Source: an uncultured Pelagibacteraceae bacterium (GTDB lineage: Bacteria; Pseudomonadota; Alphaproteobacteria; Pelagibacterales; Pelagibacteraceae). Taken from it: a DNA stretch of 64,000 nucleotides. The DNA lies in contig CACGLS010000001.1 in NCBI GenBank assembly GCA_902573985.1, positions 62,001 to 126,000 of the forward strand. Direction: 5' to 3'. Both the position numbers and the translations under genes were made by a program. This document shows, one piece after another, positions 49,655 through 58,425 of the stretch. Under the pieces are notes generated by a model, which worked only from the letters and a program-made list of their open reading frames with translations, ran no database searches and was not told the origin of the DNA. Within the stretch, counting starts at the first letter, position 1. Each line of letters opens with the position of its first letter.

Positions 49655-50296
49655 ATGGAAATTGTAAAAACACAAAACTTAGAAAAGTTAAATCAAAATA
49701 TAAAAGATGATTTTTTTAAAGTTCCAAATTTGAAATTTGATATTGATAAATTAAAAGCAGATTTAAATATTGTGTTAAAAAAAAAGAAATTTAACACTCT
49801 TGGTATTAAAAATTTTGGAGCCATTTCTATAAATCAAATTCCAGGTGATAAAAATTCTACAGAGGGTCACAATGTAAGAGGCACGTACTGGACTATACCT
49901 GATGAAAAAGGTAAAGAGGTCGAGAGGGACAAGGCAATAGATGAAACGAAGTATACAGAAATAGTTCCTGAGTTTAAAAACACATATTTTGAGGAAGTTT
50001 ATAATACTTTAAAGAAACACTTTAAGCTTGGAAGAGTAAGAATATTATTAAAAGAACCTAGATCTACTTTAAGTTGGCATAGAGATCCAGAGCCAAGACT
50101 CCATATTCCAATCATAACGAATAAAGGCTGCAGGATGGTCATCGAAGATGTTTGTAAGCATATGCCGGCAGATGGATCAGCAACTATTACAAACAACACT
50201 AAATATCACAACTTCTTTAATGGCGGTGAGCAAGATAGGATACATCTTGTAGCTTGTGTTTTAGAAAATCCGTTTAAAAATGGCAGAGTTCAATAA
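49655..50296 (+). CDS. Aspartyl/asparaginyl beta-hydroxylase-like 2-oxoglutarate oxygenase
   Basis: A 213-residue protein whose C-terminal half resembles the Asp/Asn beta-hydroxylase fold. STLSWHRDPEPRLHIPII (about 137-154) holds a candidate iron-binding His-x-Asp, KYHNFFNGGEQDRIHLVACV (about 182-201) holds the second His, and an Arg could bind 2-oxoglutarate. CRMVIED lies between. No partner or substrate can be named. It begins one base after the katG stop and probably shares its transcript, so it may take part in an iron or peroxide response. It overlaps the next gene by 17 bp. Confidence 0.7.
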   Translation: MEIVKTQNLEKLNQNIKDDFFKVPNLKFDIDKLKADLNIVLKKKKFNTLGIKNFGAISINQIPGDKNSTEGHNVRGTYWTIPDEKGKEVERDKAIDETKYTEIVPEFKNTYFEEVYNTLKKHFKLGRVRILLKEPRSTLSWHRDPEPRLHIPIITNKGCRMVIEDVCKHMPADGSATITNNTKYHNFFNGGEQDRIHLVACVLENPFKNGRVQ

Positions 50297-50522
50297 AGGA
50301 ATCTATCTTACTGTAAGAGATATTTATCAAAGTAACAAAGGATCTCTTTTACGAACATTAATTTATACTATTGGACATTTTTTAATTGCCATAACAGTTT
50401 TAATGTTAATATCTAATGTTTCGTTTATGATCGCTTTAACTGATGCAATAGTTGAACCGATTGCCAACGCGGTTTGGTATTTCGTTCTAGATAAACTCTG
50501 GACATCTAAGTATAAGAAATAG
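50280..50522 (+). CDS. DUF2061-like small membrane protein
   Basis: An 80-residue protein with two predicted membrane helices: RTLIYTIGHFLIAITVLMLI (about 25-44), then MIALTDAIVEPIANAVWYFVLDKLW (about 50-74). The pattern RTLxYxxxHFxI plus a final (Y/W)xxDKxW matches the small DUF2061 family, whose function is not known. It starts 17 bp inside the oxygenase gene, so it is the last member of the irr-katG strand run. It ends 1 bp before the converging SH3 gene. Confidence 0.7.
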   Translation: MAEFNKGIYLTVRDIYQSNKGSLLRTLIYTIGHFLIAITVLMLISNVSFMIALTDAIVEPIANAVWYFVLDKLWTSKYKK

Positions 50523-50523
50523 T

Positions 50524-50967
50524 TTATAATAGACCCCACAAAATATCTTTTTTAACCCAACCTTTATATTTCTCTACACTTATCTTACACCATTCATCTT
50601 TACATTTATGAATCTTACATAATCTACCTTTTTTAAGAATTGCAAAAGGTTTAGAATAAATAGAAGGTTTATTAAAAATTAATTGATCATCATCTATTGT
50701 GATAGCTGATTTTTTTTTTGATAATTGTGAAATATGTATCCAGCCAGTATTATTCTCATGATCTCTTATTTTTCTAAAATTTTCAAATTTATCTAGAATT
50801 AAAACAGGTAAAAATTTCTTTTTGTAAAATAATTTGATAGGATATTCGAAAGACGGCCCTTGTCTAAGATTTACTTTATCATTCCTTAAAGTCAAAAAAT
50901 ATTCACTAGCAAAAAGATTCTGTGATGAAAAATAAAAAATAAAAACAATGTAGAAAATTTTTAACAT
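50524..50967 (-). CDS. Secreted bacterial SH3-domain protein
   Basis: A 147-residue exported protein: signal peptide MLKIFYIVFIFYFSSQNLF, cleaved near ASE. Two bacterial SH3-like repeats follow, DKVNLRQGPSFEYPIKLFYKK (about 30-50) with NNTGWIHISQL, and KPFAILKKGRLCKIHKCKDEWCKISVEKYKGWVKKDILWG. This is the SH3_4/DUF1058 arrangement common in alphaproteobacteria, thought to bind cell-wall peptides or proteins in the periplasm. It overlaps the preceding MoeB/ThiF gene by 7 bp. Confidence 0.85.
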   Translation of the reverse strand: MLKIFYIVFIFYFSSQNLFASEYFLTLRNDKVNLRQGPSFEYPIKLFYKKKFLPVLILDKFENFRKIRDHENNTGWIHISQLSKKKSAITIDDDQLIFNKPSIYSKPFAILKKGRLCKIHKCKDEWCKISVEKYKGWVKKDILWGLL

Positions 50968-51704
50968 TTGTTTTTACATTGAGGATTGAAAGATAATTTT
51001 ACTTTTCTTAAATTCATTTTAATTGAATCAAAAATCATCATCTGGCTATCTAAACCATTCTTTAATCCTATAATTGTTTTCAAAACTTCATTTGCTTGCA
51101 GTGATCCTAAAATTCCAGCAACTGGAGAAAAAATTCCCTCTGTCTCACAGTTTCTATCTAGAATAGGCATGTCTGGCATAAAGCATCTGTAACATGATGC
51201 CTTTTTTTTAAAATTAAACTTGTATAAATGACCGTCAAATTTACTGATTGCTGCTGAGATGAGAATTTTTTTCATTTTTTTGCACTCATCATTAATTAAA
51301 TATCTTGTCTCAAAGTTGTCAGTACCATCACAAATTATATTAAAATCCTTAATTATTGATTTTATATTCTTAGAAGTTATTCTTTTTTTGAATATTTTAA
51401 TTCTTATTCTATTATTTATTCTATTAACACTACATTTAGCCTGATCGACTTTGTACTTTCCTATATCACTAGTGGCAAATAATGTTTGTCTATTTAAATT
51501 ACTTATTTCAACTTTATCTGGATCTGCAATTCCTATCGTTCCAACCCCTGATGCTGCTAAATACGTTAAAAGCGGGCAACCCAAACCTCCAATACCGATT
51601 ATTAATACTTTAGCTTTAAGTATTTTTTTTTGTCCGGCTACACCAATATTTTTTAGAATTATTTGTTTTTCAAACCTTTTGAAATCTTTCAATCCTAATT
51701 GCAT
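50961..51704 (-). CDS. MoeB/ThiF-family adenylyltransferase (E1-like)
   Basis: A 247-residue enzyme that adenylates the C-terminus of a small sulfur-carrier protein (MoaD or ThiS). The ATP site is LIIGIGGLGCPLLTYLAASG (about 32-51), then IADPDKVEISNLNRQTLF (about 57-74), and CDGTDNFETRYLIND. The zinc site has CYRC in the middle, and the protein ends in CKNKC, a CxxxC where CxxC is usual. Whether it serves molybdopterin or thiamine cannot be settled; the ThiE-like gene elsewhere in the window slightly favours thiamine. Confidence 0.88.
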   Translation of the reverse strand: MQLGLKDFKRFEKQIILKNIGVAGQKKILKAKVLIIGIGGLGCPLLTYLAASGVGTIGIADPDKVEISNLNRQTLFATSDIGKYKVDQAKCSVNRINNRIRIKIFKKRITSKNIKSIIKDFNIICDGTDNFETRYLINDECKKMKKILISAAISKFDGHLYKFNFKKKASCYRCFMPDMPILDRNCETEGIFSPVAGILGSLQANEVLKTIIGLKNGLDSQMMIFDSIKMNLRKVKLSFNPQCKNKC

Positions 51705-51707
51705 ATA

Positions 51708-52151
51708 TTATTTCAACCCAGTAGATCCAAAGCCACTAGCACCTCTGTCAGTATCGTCCAGGCTTTCTACTTCTTTAAACCTAGCTTTAACTATTGGGCA
51801 TAATACCATTTGAGCGATACGTGCGCCTCTTTCAACAATAAAAGTTTTATTACCCAAATTTATTAATATCACTTTTAATTCACCTCTATAGTCAGCGTCT
51901 ATTGTTCCGGGTGAATTAAGAACTGATATTTGACTTTTAGCAGCCAATCCGGATCTTGATCTAATTTGTATTTCAAAATTTTTGGGTATAGATACTAATA
52001 TACCAGTTGGAATTATTGATGTTTTTCCCGGCTCAATTTTTATCTGTTTTTCAATATTAGCTGAAAGGTCCATTCCCGATGAACCATTTGTCTCGTACTT
52101 AGGTAGCTCGATATTTTTTGATAGTCTTTTAATTAAAACTTCTGTCATCAA
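51708..52151 (-). CDS. dut: Deoxyuridine triphosphate nucleotidohydrolase Dut
   Basis: Hydrolyses dUTP to dUMP, keeping uracil out of DNA and feeding thymidylate synthesis. The 147-residue protein has the five trimeric dUTPase motifs: GMDLSA, RSRSGLAAK, GTIDADYRGEL (catalytic Asp), RIAQMVLCPI and the C-terminal RGASGFGSTG loop. Size is normal. It overlaps coaBC by 23 bp, the familiar dfp-dut pairing. Confidence 0.98.
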   Translation of the reverse strand: MMTEVLIKRLSKNIELPKYETNGSSGMDLSANIEKQIKIEPGKTSIIPTGILVSIPKNFEIQIRSRSGLAAKSQISVLNSPGTIDADYRGELKVILINLGNKTFIVERGARIAQMVLCPIVKARFKEVESLDDTDRGASGFGSTGLK

Positions 52152-53358
52152 TTAAGAGTTTATCTAAGACTATTTCTGCTATTACATTAGCTATAAAACT
52201 TTTTTTATTTTTTTTTATAACTTTTATTTTTCCTGAATTATCAATTATCGAAACTCTATTATAATCTGAATTAAGTCCGCTATCTTTTTTGGATACATCA
52301 TTAACCACTACAAGATCACAATTTTTTTGTTTTAATTTAGAAAATGCATTTCTATTCATATTTTCAGTTTCAGCTGCAAAACCGATTACTAAGCTTGGCC
52401 TGTGTTTATTGTTTTTGCCAAGAAATTCAACAATATCCCTATTTCTCTCTAATTCAATTGATTTTAATTTTATATTGTCTTTTTTAATTTTAATCTTGTT
52501 TTTTTTTATAGGCTTAAAATCTGCAACAGCAGCTGCACATATTGCAATATCAACTGGCAAACATTTTTTTACCGCCTCAAACATCTCATTTGCTGTAATT
52601 ATTTTTTTTGTTCTGATATCTTTTTTGGAAGAAAGATGTGAGGGTCCCGTAATTAGAGTCGTCTTTATGCCTAACCTACTTAATGCTTCTGCTATTTCAA
52701 ATCCTTGTTTACCACTTGACTCGTTTGAAATATACCTTACTGGATCCAAATACTCCCTTGTTGGTCCAGCAGTTACTAAGGCTTTTAGATTTTTTTTTTT
52801 GATAATATTTTTTTTATTAAAGTATTTTTCAATAAAGGAGTATATTTGTCTAGGACTCGACATTTTTCCTTCACCATATTCTCCACAGGCCATTTCGCCT
52901 TTTTCTGGTCCTATAAAAAGATATCCATAATCCTTTAAAATTTTCACATTTTGTTGTGTTGCTTTGTGTGTCCACATTCTTACATTCATAGCAGGAACTA
53001 ATAAAATATCTTTGTTTGACGCTAAAATTACTGTTGTAGCTAAATCTTCAGCTTTTCCAAGACTTAATTTTGTCATAAAGTTTGCAGTTGTAGGCAATAC
53101 AATTACTAAGTCGGCCCATCTAGATAATGAAATATGATCTATTTCCGCCTCAGAGTCCTTGTCAAAAATATTCTCAAGAGTCTTACTTTTCGTTAGAGTA
53201 GAAACAGATAGAGGAGTGACAAATTCTTTACCACTTTTTGTTAGTATAGTTTTAACTTCATTATTATTTTTTTTTAGCAATCTTATCAAATCTAAAGACT
53301 TATAGGCCGCAATACCACCACCAATGATTATTAAGATTTTTTTGTTTTTTACAGTCAT
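52129..53358 (-). CDS. coaBC: Bifunctional phosphopantothenoylcysteine decarboxylase/synthetase CoaBC (Dfp)
   Basis: Two consecutive steps of coenzyme A synthesis. The 409 residues have the CoaC flavoprotein half, with IIIGGGIAAYKSLDLIR (about 10-26), the active His in IDHISLSRWADL, PAMNVRMW and MACGEYGEGKM with the reactive Cys. The CoaB half starts near residue 190 with VTAGPTREYLDPVRYISNES, then AAAVADFKP and VIGFAAETEN. Length is standard. Confidence 0.97.
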   Translation of the reverse strand: MTVKNKKILIIIGGGIAAYKSLDLIRLLKKNNNEVKTILTKSGKEFVTPLSVSTLTKSKTLENIFDKDSEAEIDHISLSRWADLVIVLPTTANFMTKLSLGKAEDLATTVILASNKDILLVPAMNVRMWTHKATQQNVKILKDYGYLFIGPEKGEMACGEYGEGKMSSPRQIYSFIEKYFNKKNIIKKKNLKALVTAGPTREYLDPVRYISNESSGKQGFEIAEALSRLGIKTTLITGPSHLSSKKDIRTKKIITANEMFEAVKKCLPVDIAICAAAVADFKPIKKNKIKIKKDNIKLKSIELERNRDIVEFLGKNNKHRPSLVIGFAAETENMNRNAFSKLKQKNCDLVVVNDVSKKDSGLNSDYNRVSIIDNSGKIKVIKKNKKSFIANVIAEIVLDKLLIDDRSFN

Positions 53359-53364
53359 AAGTAA

Positions 53365-54930
53365 TTAGAATACTAATAAAAAGACAATTACAACACCAAA
53401 AAAACTAATAACTATATTATTTCTAAAGTTTTTAATCTTCATTTGTTCTAATTCTAAATTTTTATTTGTTCCAATAGCTAAATTTAAATTTCCATCGGCC
53501 ATTAACTTAAGGGCATAATCAGCTCTGTCCATTAGTTCTGGAAGATCCGGTATTCTTTTTAAAATTTCAGATGAAGTATTAATTGCTGTATCTATGGTAG
53601 ATTTTGGACTTTTAACATTTTTAAGCCAATCTTCTAAAACCGGCCTCGATACCTCCCAAATATTCGTTTCGGGATAAAGTCTTCTCGCAACCCCTTCAAC
53701 TACAACCATTGTTTTTTGTAATAAAAGAAGAGGGGGTTGAGTCGGCATATTAAACTTCTCTGTAATCTCAAATAACTGAGCCAATAAATTTCCACCCGAA
53801 ATATCTTTGATAGATTGTCCAAAAATAGGTTCTCCCACAGATCTTAAGGCTTGAGCAAATTCTTCTTTCGAGGCATCTTTAGGAACAAGGCCGGCCTGAA
53901 AATGGACTTCAGCAACTTTGACGTAATCTCTTTTAATAAAACCATATAAAATTTCAGCTAAAAATTTTCTATTATTTTTATCTAAGCGTCCCATGATACC
54001 AAAGTCTACTGGGATTATGTTTCCTTTCGAATCTACAAATAAATTGCCTTGATGCATATCACCATGAAAAAAGCCATCTCTCACAGCCTGAGTTAAAAAT
54101 AATTGTATTACGTTTTTCGCAAGTTTCTTAAGATCTATTCCTAAATCATTAATTTTTTGTATTTCACGTATGGAAACACCTTCGACTTTATCTAAAGTTA
54201 ATATTTTTTTAGTTGTATAATTCCAATAAATTTTTGGTACGATAAACCCTTGGTCATTTTTAGTATTTTCGTAAAGCTCATTAGCTGCAGCAGCTTCAAA
54301 TCTTAAATCCATTTCTATATTTGTTATTTCTCTCAACAAATGGACAACTTCAATTAATTTTAATCTCTTTGCTTTTGTAATAGTATTTTCAACTATGTAA
54401 GCAAATAACATCAAAGCATCTAATTCTTCATTGAATAACCTTTCTATATCAGGTCTTAATATTTTTATTGCTACTTGTTTTTCTTGTTCTTCATGTTTAA
54501 TTTTTGCAAGATGTACTTGAGCTATAGATGCTGCTGCTATAGGCTCACTTAATTCTTTAATATCTTTAAAATAGTTTTCTCCAATTTCTCTTTTAATAAT
54601 TTTTTTTGCATCGTGCAGATCAAAAGCAGGGACTTTATCCTGTAATTTTTCAAGAGATTTTGCAAGTTCCTCGCCAATGATGTCTGGCCTTGTAGCTAAA
54701 AATTGACCTAATTTAATAAAAGTTGTTCCCATTCCTTGAAGCGCGATACAAAGCTTCTCTCCCGAGGATTTGTTATAATTTTGAATATTCGAACTTGCAC
54801 CGATCGAAATAAAATTAAAAAATAAATTAATAATTGTAGGTAGTTGATGCATCTCATTTATTGTAGCTACTGCGCCAGAGGTAGAAAATTTTCTAGCTAT
54901 TTGGAACAATTTAAAAACTCTTTTTAACAT
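53365..54930 (-). CDS. ubiB: UbiB-family atypical kinase/ATPase for ubiquinone synthesis
   Basis: A membrane-bound protein-kinase-like ATPase that supports the ubiquinone biosynthetic complex. The 521 residues contain the KxGQ motif in FIKLGQFLATRPDIIG (about 75-90), a glycine/alanine-rich loop PIAAASIAQVHLAKIK, the catalytic-loop-like GFFHGDMHQGNLF and PVDFGIMGRL, and a C-terminal membrane helix (NIVISFFGVVIVFLLVF). It begins one base after the ubiE stop, forming the ubiE-ubiB unit. Confidence 0.95.
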   Translation of the reverse strand: MLKRVFKLFQIARKFSTSGAVATINEMHQLPTIINLFFNFISIGASSNIQNYNKSSGEKLCIALQGMGTTFIKLGQFLATRPDIIGEELAKSLEKLQDKVPAFDLHDAKKIIKREIGENYFKDIKELSEPIAAASIAQVHLAKIKHEEQEKQVAIKILRPDIERLFNEELDALMLFAYIVENTITKAKRLKLIEVVHLLREITNIEMDLRFEAAAANELYENTKNDQGFIVPKIYWNYTTKKILTLDKVEGVSIREIQKINDLGIDLKKLAKNVIQLFLTQAVRDGFFHGDMHQGNLFVDSKGNIIPVDFGIMGRLDKNNRKFLAEILYGFIKRDYVKVAEVHFQAGLVPKDASKEEFAQALRSVGEPIFGQSIKDISGGNLLAQLFEITEKFNMPTQPPLLLLQKTMVVVEGVARRLYPETNIWEVSRPVLEDWLKNVKSPKSTIDTAINTSSEILKRIPDLPELMDRADYALKLMADGNLNLAIGTNKNLELEQMKIKNFRNNIVISFFGVVIVFLLVF

Positions 54931-55635
54931 CTAAATTTTCCAACCCGAGTGAATTGCCGATATTCCATTTGAAACATTTCTATATTCTACATTGGAAAAA
55001 CCGTTATCTAAAATTAATTCGACTAATTGTTCTTGATTATAAAACTTCTCAATACTTTCAATCAAATATTTGTAAGGTTTATCTGATCCAACTATCAATT
55101 TACCAACTAAAGGTATAGTTTTTGAATACTGCTTGTAAAGATAATTTAATAACTCATTATCGATTTTGGAAAATTCTAAGCACATAAAACGACCCCCTGG
55201 CTTCAACACTCTAAAAGCTTCTTTTAAAACGACATTAATATTTGTAACATTTCTTATTCCGTAACTTATAGAGTAATAGTCGAAAGTATTATCTTTGGTA
55301 GGAATTTTTTCAGCTGGAGCGTTTATCCATTTGATATTTTTATATTTTTTTAATTTTTTTTTACCTTGATCTAACATTTTGGTATTAGGCTCAACACATG
55401 TGACTTGTCCAGAATTTTTAGATTTATCTAAGAAAATTTTTGCAATATCTCCAGTTCCTGAAGCAACATCTATTAATTTTGTTTCTGGCTGAGGATTCAT
55501 CCAATCAATAAATTTTTCTTTCCAAACTCTATGTATCCCAAGTGACATTATATCATTCATTAAATCATATTTTTTATGAACATCTGAAAATACAGAATTG
55601 ACTAATATATTTTTATCTTGAATAGTGCTTTTCAT
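54931..55635 (-). CDS. ubiE: Ubiquinone/menaquinone C-methyltransferase UbiE
   Basis: SAM-dependent C-methylation in ubiquinone biosynthesis. The 234-residue protein has YDLMNDIMSLGIHRVWKEKF (about 24-43), the SAM motif LIDVASGTGDIAKIFLD (about 54-70), YSISYGIRNVTN and RVLKPGGRFMCLEFSK. The end SNGISAIHSGWKI is typical. It is the first gene of the minus-strand run to the SH3 gene, divergent from mutM across 11 bp, so the two promoters must overlap or lie within the opposing genes. Confidence 0.97.
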   Translation of the reverse strand: MKSTIQDKNILVNSVFSDVHKKYDLMNDIMSLGIHRVWKEKFIDWMNPQPETKLIDVASGTGDIAKIFLDKSKNSGQVTCVEPNTKMLDQGKKKLKKYKNIKWINAPAEKIPTKDNTFDYYSISYGIRNVTNINVVLKEAFRVLKPGGRFMCLEFSKIDNELLNYLYKQYSKTIPLVGKLIVGSDKPYKYLIESIEKFYNQEQLVELILDNGFSNVEYRNVSNGISAIHSGWKI

Positions 55636-55646
55636 ATAAGAATTAT

Positions 55647-56513
55647 ATGCCAGAATTACCAGAAGTTGAAGTTGTTAAAAGGTCCTTAGAAAGGAAAATT
55701 CGAAATAAGATAATCAAAAATGTAAAAATTATTGATGGGAATCTGCGTTATAAGGTTAACAAAAAAAAAGCATTTAAACTTATTGGAAAAAAAATAATCA
55801 AAATTACTAGACGGTCAAAGTTTTTAATATTTAGGACTAATAGTAAACTTTTTATGTTGGTTCATCTTGGAATGACTGGAAAATTCTTTTTTCAAAATAA
55901 AAGTCATAAAAAATTCAAGACTAGCTTTTATTATCAAATTGATAAAAAGGATCATAATTATGATAAAATAATATTTAACTTTCAAAATAAAAAAAAATTA
56001 ATTTATAATGATGTTAGAAAATTTGGTTTTGTAAAATTTTTTATAAAGAAAAATTACTCTAATATCTCTCATATAAAAAAACTTGGTCCAGAACCATTAG
56101 AAAAACAATTTAATTATACATATTTTAAAAAAAATATTTCAGGCAGAAATAAAAATATAAAAAACATTTTAATGGATCAGAAGTTTGTTTCAGGTTTAGG
56201 AAATATATATGTAAATGAAGTTCTTTTTGCTAGTGGAGTTAAACCTACTCGGGCAGTTGTAAAGCTGAATGATTTTGAAATTAGAGACATTATTAAAAAT
56301 ATAAAAAAAATACTTAAAAAAGCTATTACTTTTGGAGGTTCCACAATAAAAGATTTTTCTAGTGAAAATGGAAAAAAAGGGGTTTTTCAACAACATTTTA
56401 AAGTTTATGATAGAAAAGGTGAAAAGTGTTCTAACATAGATTGCAACGATACTGTATTAAGAACATTTATTTCAAATCGATCATCATTTTTTTGTAAAAA
56501 TTGCCAAAAATAA
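55647..56513 (+). CDS. mutM: Formamidopyrimidine-DNA glycosylase MutM (Fpg)
   Basis: Removes 8-oxoguanine and other oxidised purines. The 288 residues begin PELPEVEVVKRSL after Met, giving the catalytic Pro and Glu. LVHLGMTGKF contains a helix-two-turn segment, and LMDQKFVSGLGNIYVNEVLF (about 172-191) precedes a C-terminal zinc finger (Cys near 265, 270, 283 and 286). It is lysine-rich but complete. It serves oxidative-damage repair together with nth. Confidence 0.97.
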   Translation: MPELPEVEVVKRSLERKIRNKIIKNVKIIDGNLRYKVNKKKAFKLIGKKIIKITRRSKFLIFRTNSKLFMLVHLGMTGKFFFQNKSHKKFKTSFYYQIDKKDHNYDKIIFNFQNKKKLIYNDVRKFGFVKFFIKKNYSNISHIKKLGPEPLEKQFNYTYFKKNISGRNKNIKNILMDQKFVSGLGNIYVNEVLFASGVKPTRAVVKLNDFEIRDIIKNIKKILKKAITFGGSTIKDFSSENGKKGVFQQHFKVYDRKGEKCSNIDCNDTVLRTFISNRSSFFCKNCQK

Positions 56514-56518
56514 TAAAG

Positions 56519-56549
56519 TTGACCCAAATATTCTCGCAATATATATAAT
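56519..56549 (+). promoter_or_regulatory. Promoter of rpsT with near-leaderless start
   Basis: TTGACC (56519-56524) is followed by TATATA (56542-56547, gap 17) or TATAAT (56544-56549, gap 19). The expected start falls within a few bases of the rpsT ATG at 56557, and there is no Shine-Dalgarno in the CTGAAA that precedes it. The transcript may be leaderless. Confidence 0.65.
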
Positions 56550-56556
56550 TCTGAAA

Positions 56557-56808
56557 ATGCCAAACACAAAATCAGCAATTAGAAGAGTAAGACGAGTAAA
56601 AAAACAAACTCAAATTAACAAAATTAGAAAAAGCAGATACAAAAATGCGGTAAAGAAAATGGAAACTTATTTAAAGTCTAAAGAGAAGGACAAAGCTAAA
56701 AAATTTTTTCCAGATTTCCAATCAATTCTAATGCAGGTTGCTAAAACTGGCATTATTAATAAAAAGACTGCAGCAAGAAAAATTTCAAAAATTTCAAAAA
56801 AGATTTGA
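56557..56808 (+). CDS. rpsT: 30S ribosomal protein S20
   Basis: A small, strongly basic 16S rRNA-binding protein. The 83 residues show MPNTKSAIRRVRRVKKQTQI (S20 start is usually MANxxSAxKRxRQ), then RKSRYKNAVKKMETYL and the end TGIINKKTAARKISKISKKI. Size is normal. rpsT next to dnaA is a common arrangement in alphaproteobacteria. Confidence 0.95.
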   Translation: MPNTKSAIRRVRRVKKQTQINKIRKSRYKNAVKKMETYLKSKEKDKAKKFFPDFQSILMQVAKTGIINKKTAARKISKISKKI

Positions 56809-57039
56809 AAATCCAATATCAATTTTTGGTTGATTAATTTTTTTTTTACTAACTATATTTAGTTTTACAAAAACAAAATATTGATTTTAATATAAGTTGC
56901 ATTTCAGACAAAGATTCAAATTCTATCTTTACGATAAACACACAACCAAAACAAATATTTTTTTTTAATTACAACCTATAAATAGTTGCACAACTTTTAC
57001 AAAAAGAGTTTAAAAGAAGTTTCTTAAGAAATAAACCAC
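56809..57039. other. 231-bp AT-rich region upstream of dnaA
   Basis: The largest gene-free stretch in the window. A weak hairpin (ATCAA 56818-56822, TTGAT 56830-56834) followed by ten T may end rpsT. AGTTGCA occurs twice (56895-56901 and 56984-56990), the second within the dyad AGTTGCACAACT (56984-56995). TATAAAT at 56977-56983 is a possible -10. I looked for DnaA boxes (TTATNCACA) and found no good match; GATAAACACA near 56933 is the nearest. It likely holds the dnaA promoter; whether it is part of the origin is open. Confidence 0.6.
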
Positions 57040-58425
57040 ATGGATAATATTAAAAAACAAAACACTTATGTCTCTGAGGAGGAAAAAACCTTAGATTGGT
57101 CAGAGATCCAGACTTCTTTTAAAAAAACTTTCGGTGATGAAATTTATAATAGTTGGCTTCAAAAAATTTCACTTATTAAGGAGTTCAATGATTATCTAGT
57201 ACTGGGCGTACCAACAAGATTTTTTAGAGACTGGATTGTATCTAGATACCTAGATAAAATTTTAGAGCAAGTTAAAAATTATAAGCTAAGTTTAAATAGA
57301 ATAGAATTTAAAATAATAGAGGAAAATAAACAAAATCAGGAACTATTAAAATTAAATGAGATTAATAAAGTATCTGAAATTAAAGATTCAATTTTAAATT
57401 ACAACAGACTAAATTCAAATTTAAACTTTGAAAATTTTATCAGAGGTAAAAGCAATGACATTGCTTTATCTTACTCTAAAAAAGTATGTGATCAATTATC
57501 GAGATATAATCCACTCTACGTGTGTGGTGGCGTTGGTTTAGGAAAAACACATCTCCTAAATGCCATTGGGCTCGCTTTGCAAAATGAGAATAATGTTATG
57601 TACATCTCTGCAGAGCGATTTATGTACCATTTCATAAAATCCATCAAAAAAAATGATATGGTTAACTTTAAAGATTTTTTTAGAAAGTCATCAGTTTTTA
57701 TAATAGATGACATTCAATTCATTAGTGGAAAAGAGAGTTTACAAGAAGAGTTTTTTCATACTTTTAATAGCCTTATGGAAAAGGGCTCGCAAATAATCAT
57801 TTCATCTGATCGAACCCCAATGAAATTAGATAGAGTCCAAGATAGAATAAAATCAAGATTATCCGGTGGCTTAGTAGTTGACATTGATCCTCCAGATTTT
57901 GACTTGAAAGTCAAAATTATTAATAAAAAAATTGAGGAAATACAAAATCAATTTAAAGAAAATATTATTTTGAGCCAAGAAGTAGTAAATTATATTGCAA
58001 GCGAGAGTAAAACTAACATTAGAGAATTAATAGGAGTTCTAAATAGAGTAGTTGCTTTTAGCAGAGTTAATAACAAGTCATTAAATATAAACGATTGTAA
58101 AAATATTTTAAAAGATGTTTTTAATCAAATAAGAGTCATCACTGTAGATAAAATACAAAATGTAGTGTCAAATTATTTTAATATTGCCTTAAGTGAAATG
58201 TTATCGCAAAGGAGATCAAGACCTTTAGCTCGACCAAGACAGATCGCTATGTATCTCGCAAAAAAAATGACCTCAAGATCTTTACCAGAAATAGGAAGAA
58301 GATTTGCAAATCGAGACCATACTACAGTCATTCACGCCGTTAAAACTATAACAAGACTTTCAGAACAAGATGATGAAATGAAAAAAAATTTAAGTCAAAT
58401 CAGAAGTCTTCTATTAGAGCAATAA
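57040..58425 (+). CDS. dnaA: Chromosomal replication initiator DnaA
   Basis: Binds and melts the replication origin. The 461 residues have an N-terminal domain (FGDEIYNSWLQKISLI), a short linker, the AAA+ domain with YVCGGVGLGKTHLLNAIGLA (Walker A, about 163-182) and SVFIIDDIQFISGKE (Walker B), and the DNA-binding domain IV with RPRQIAMYLAKKMTSRSLPE and FANRDHTTVIHAVKTI (signature). Length is normal. The stop abuts the dnaN start. Confidence 0.98.
   Translation: MDNIKKQNTYVSEEEKTLDWSEIQTSFKKTFGDEIYNSWLQKISLIKEFNDYLVLGVPTRFFRDWIVSRYLDKILEQVKNYKLSLNRIEFKIIEENKQNQELLKLNEINKVSEIKDSILNYNRLNSNLNFENFIRGKSNDIALSYSKKVCDQLSRYNPLYVCGGVGLGKTHLLNAIGLALQNENNVMYISAERFMYHFIKSIKKNDMVNFKDFFRKSSVFIIDDIQFISGKESLQEEFFHTFNSLMEKGSQIIISSDRTPMKLDRVQDRIKSRLSGGLVVDIDPPDFDLKVKIINKKIEEIQNQFKENIILSQEVVNYIASESKTNIRELIGVLNRVVAFSRVNNKSLNINDCKNILKDVFNQIRVITVDKIQNVVSNYFNIALSEMLSQRRSRPLARPRQIAMYLAKKMTSRSLPEIGRRFANRDHTTVIHAVKTITRLSEQDDEMKKNLSQIRSLLLEQ

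Noticed and set aside
52289-52930. 213-residue ORF antisense to coaBC
   Set aside because: coaBC on the other strand is a clear full-length gene; the antisense frame is open because of AT-rich codon bias and shows no recognisable motif or start signal.
54162-54176. TTTCACGTATGGAAAC in ubiB as parS
   Set aside because: The palindrome is broken in the centre; only half matches.
56931-56942. DnaA box in the dnaA leader
   Set aside because: GATAAACACA has too many differences from TTATNCACA, and there is no cluster of further boxes.
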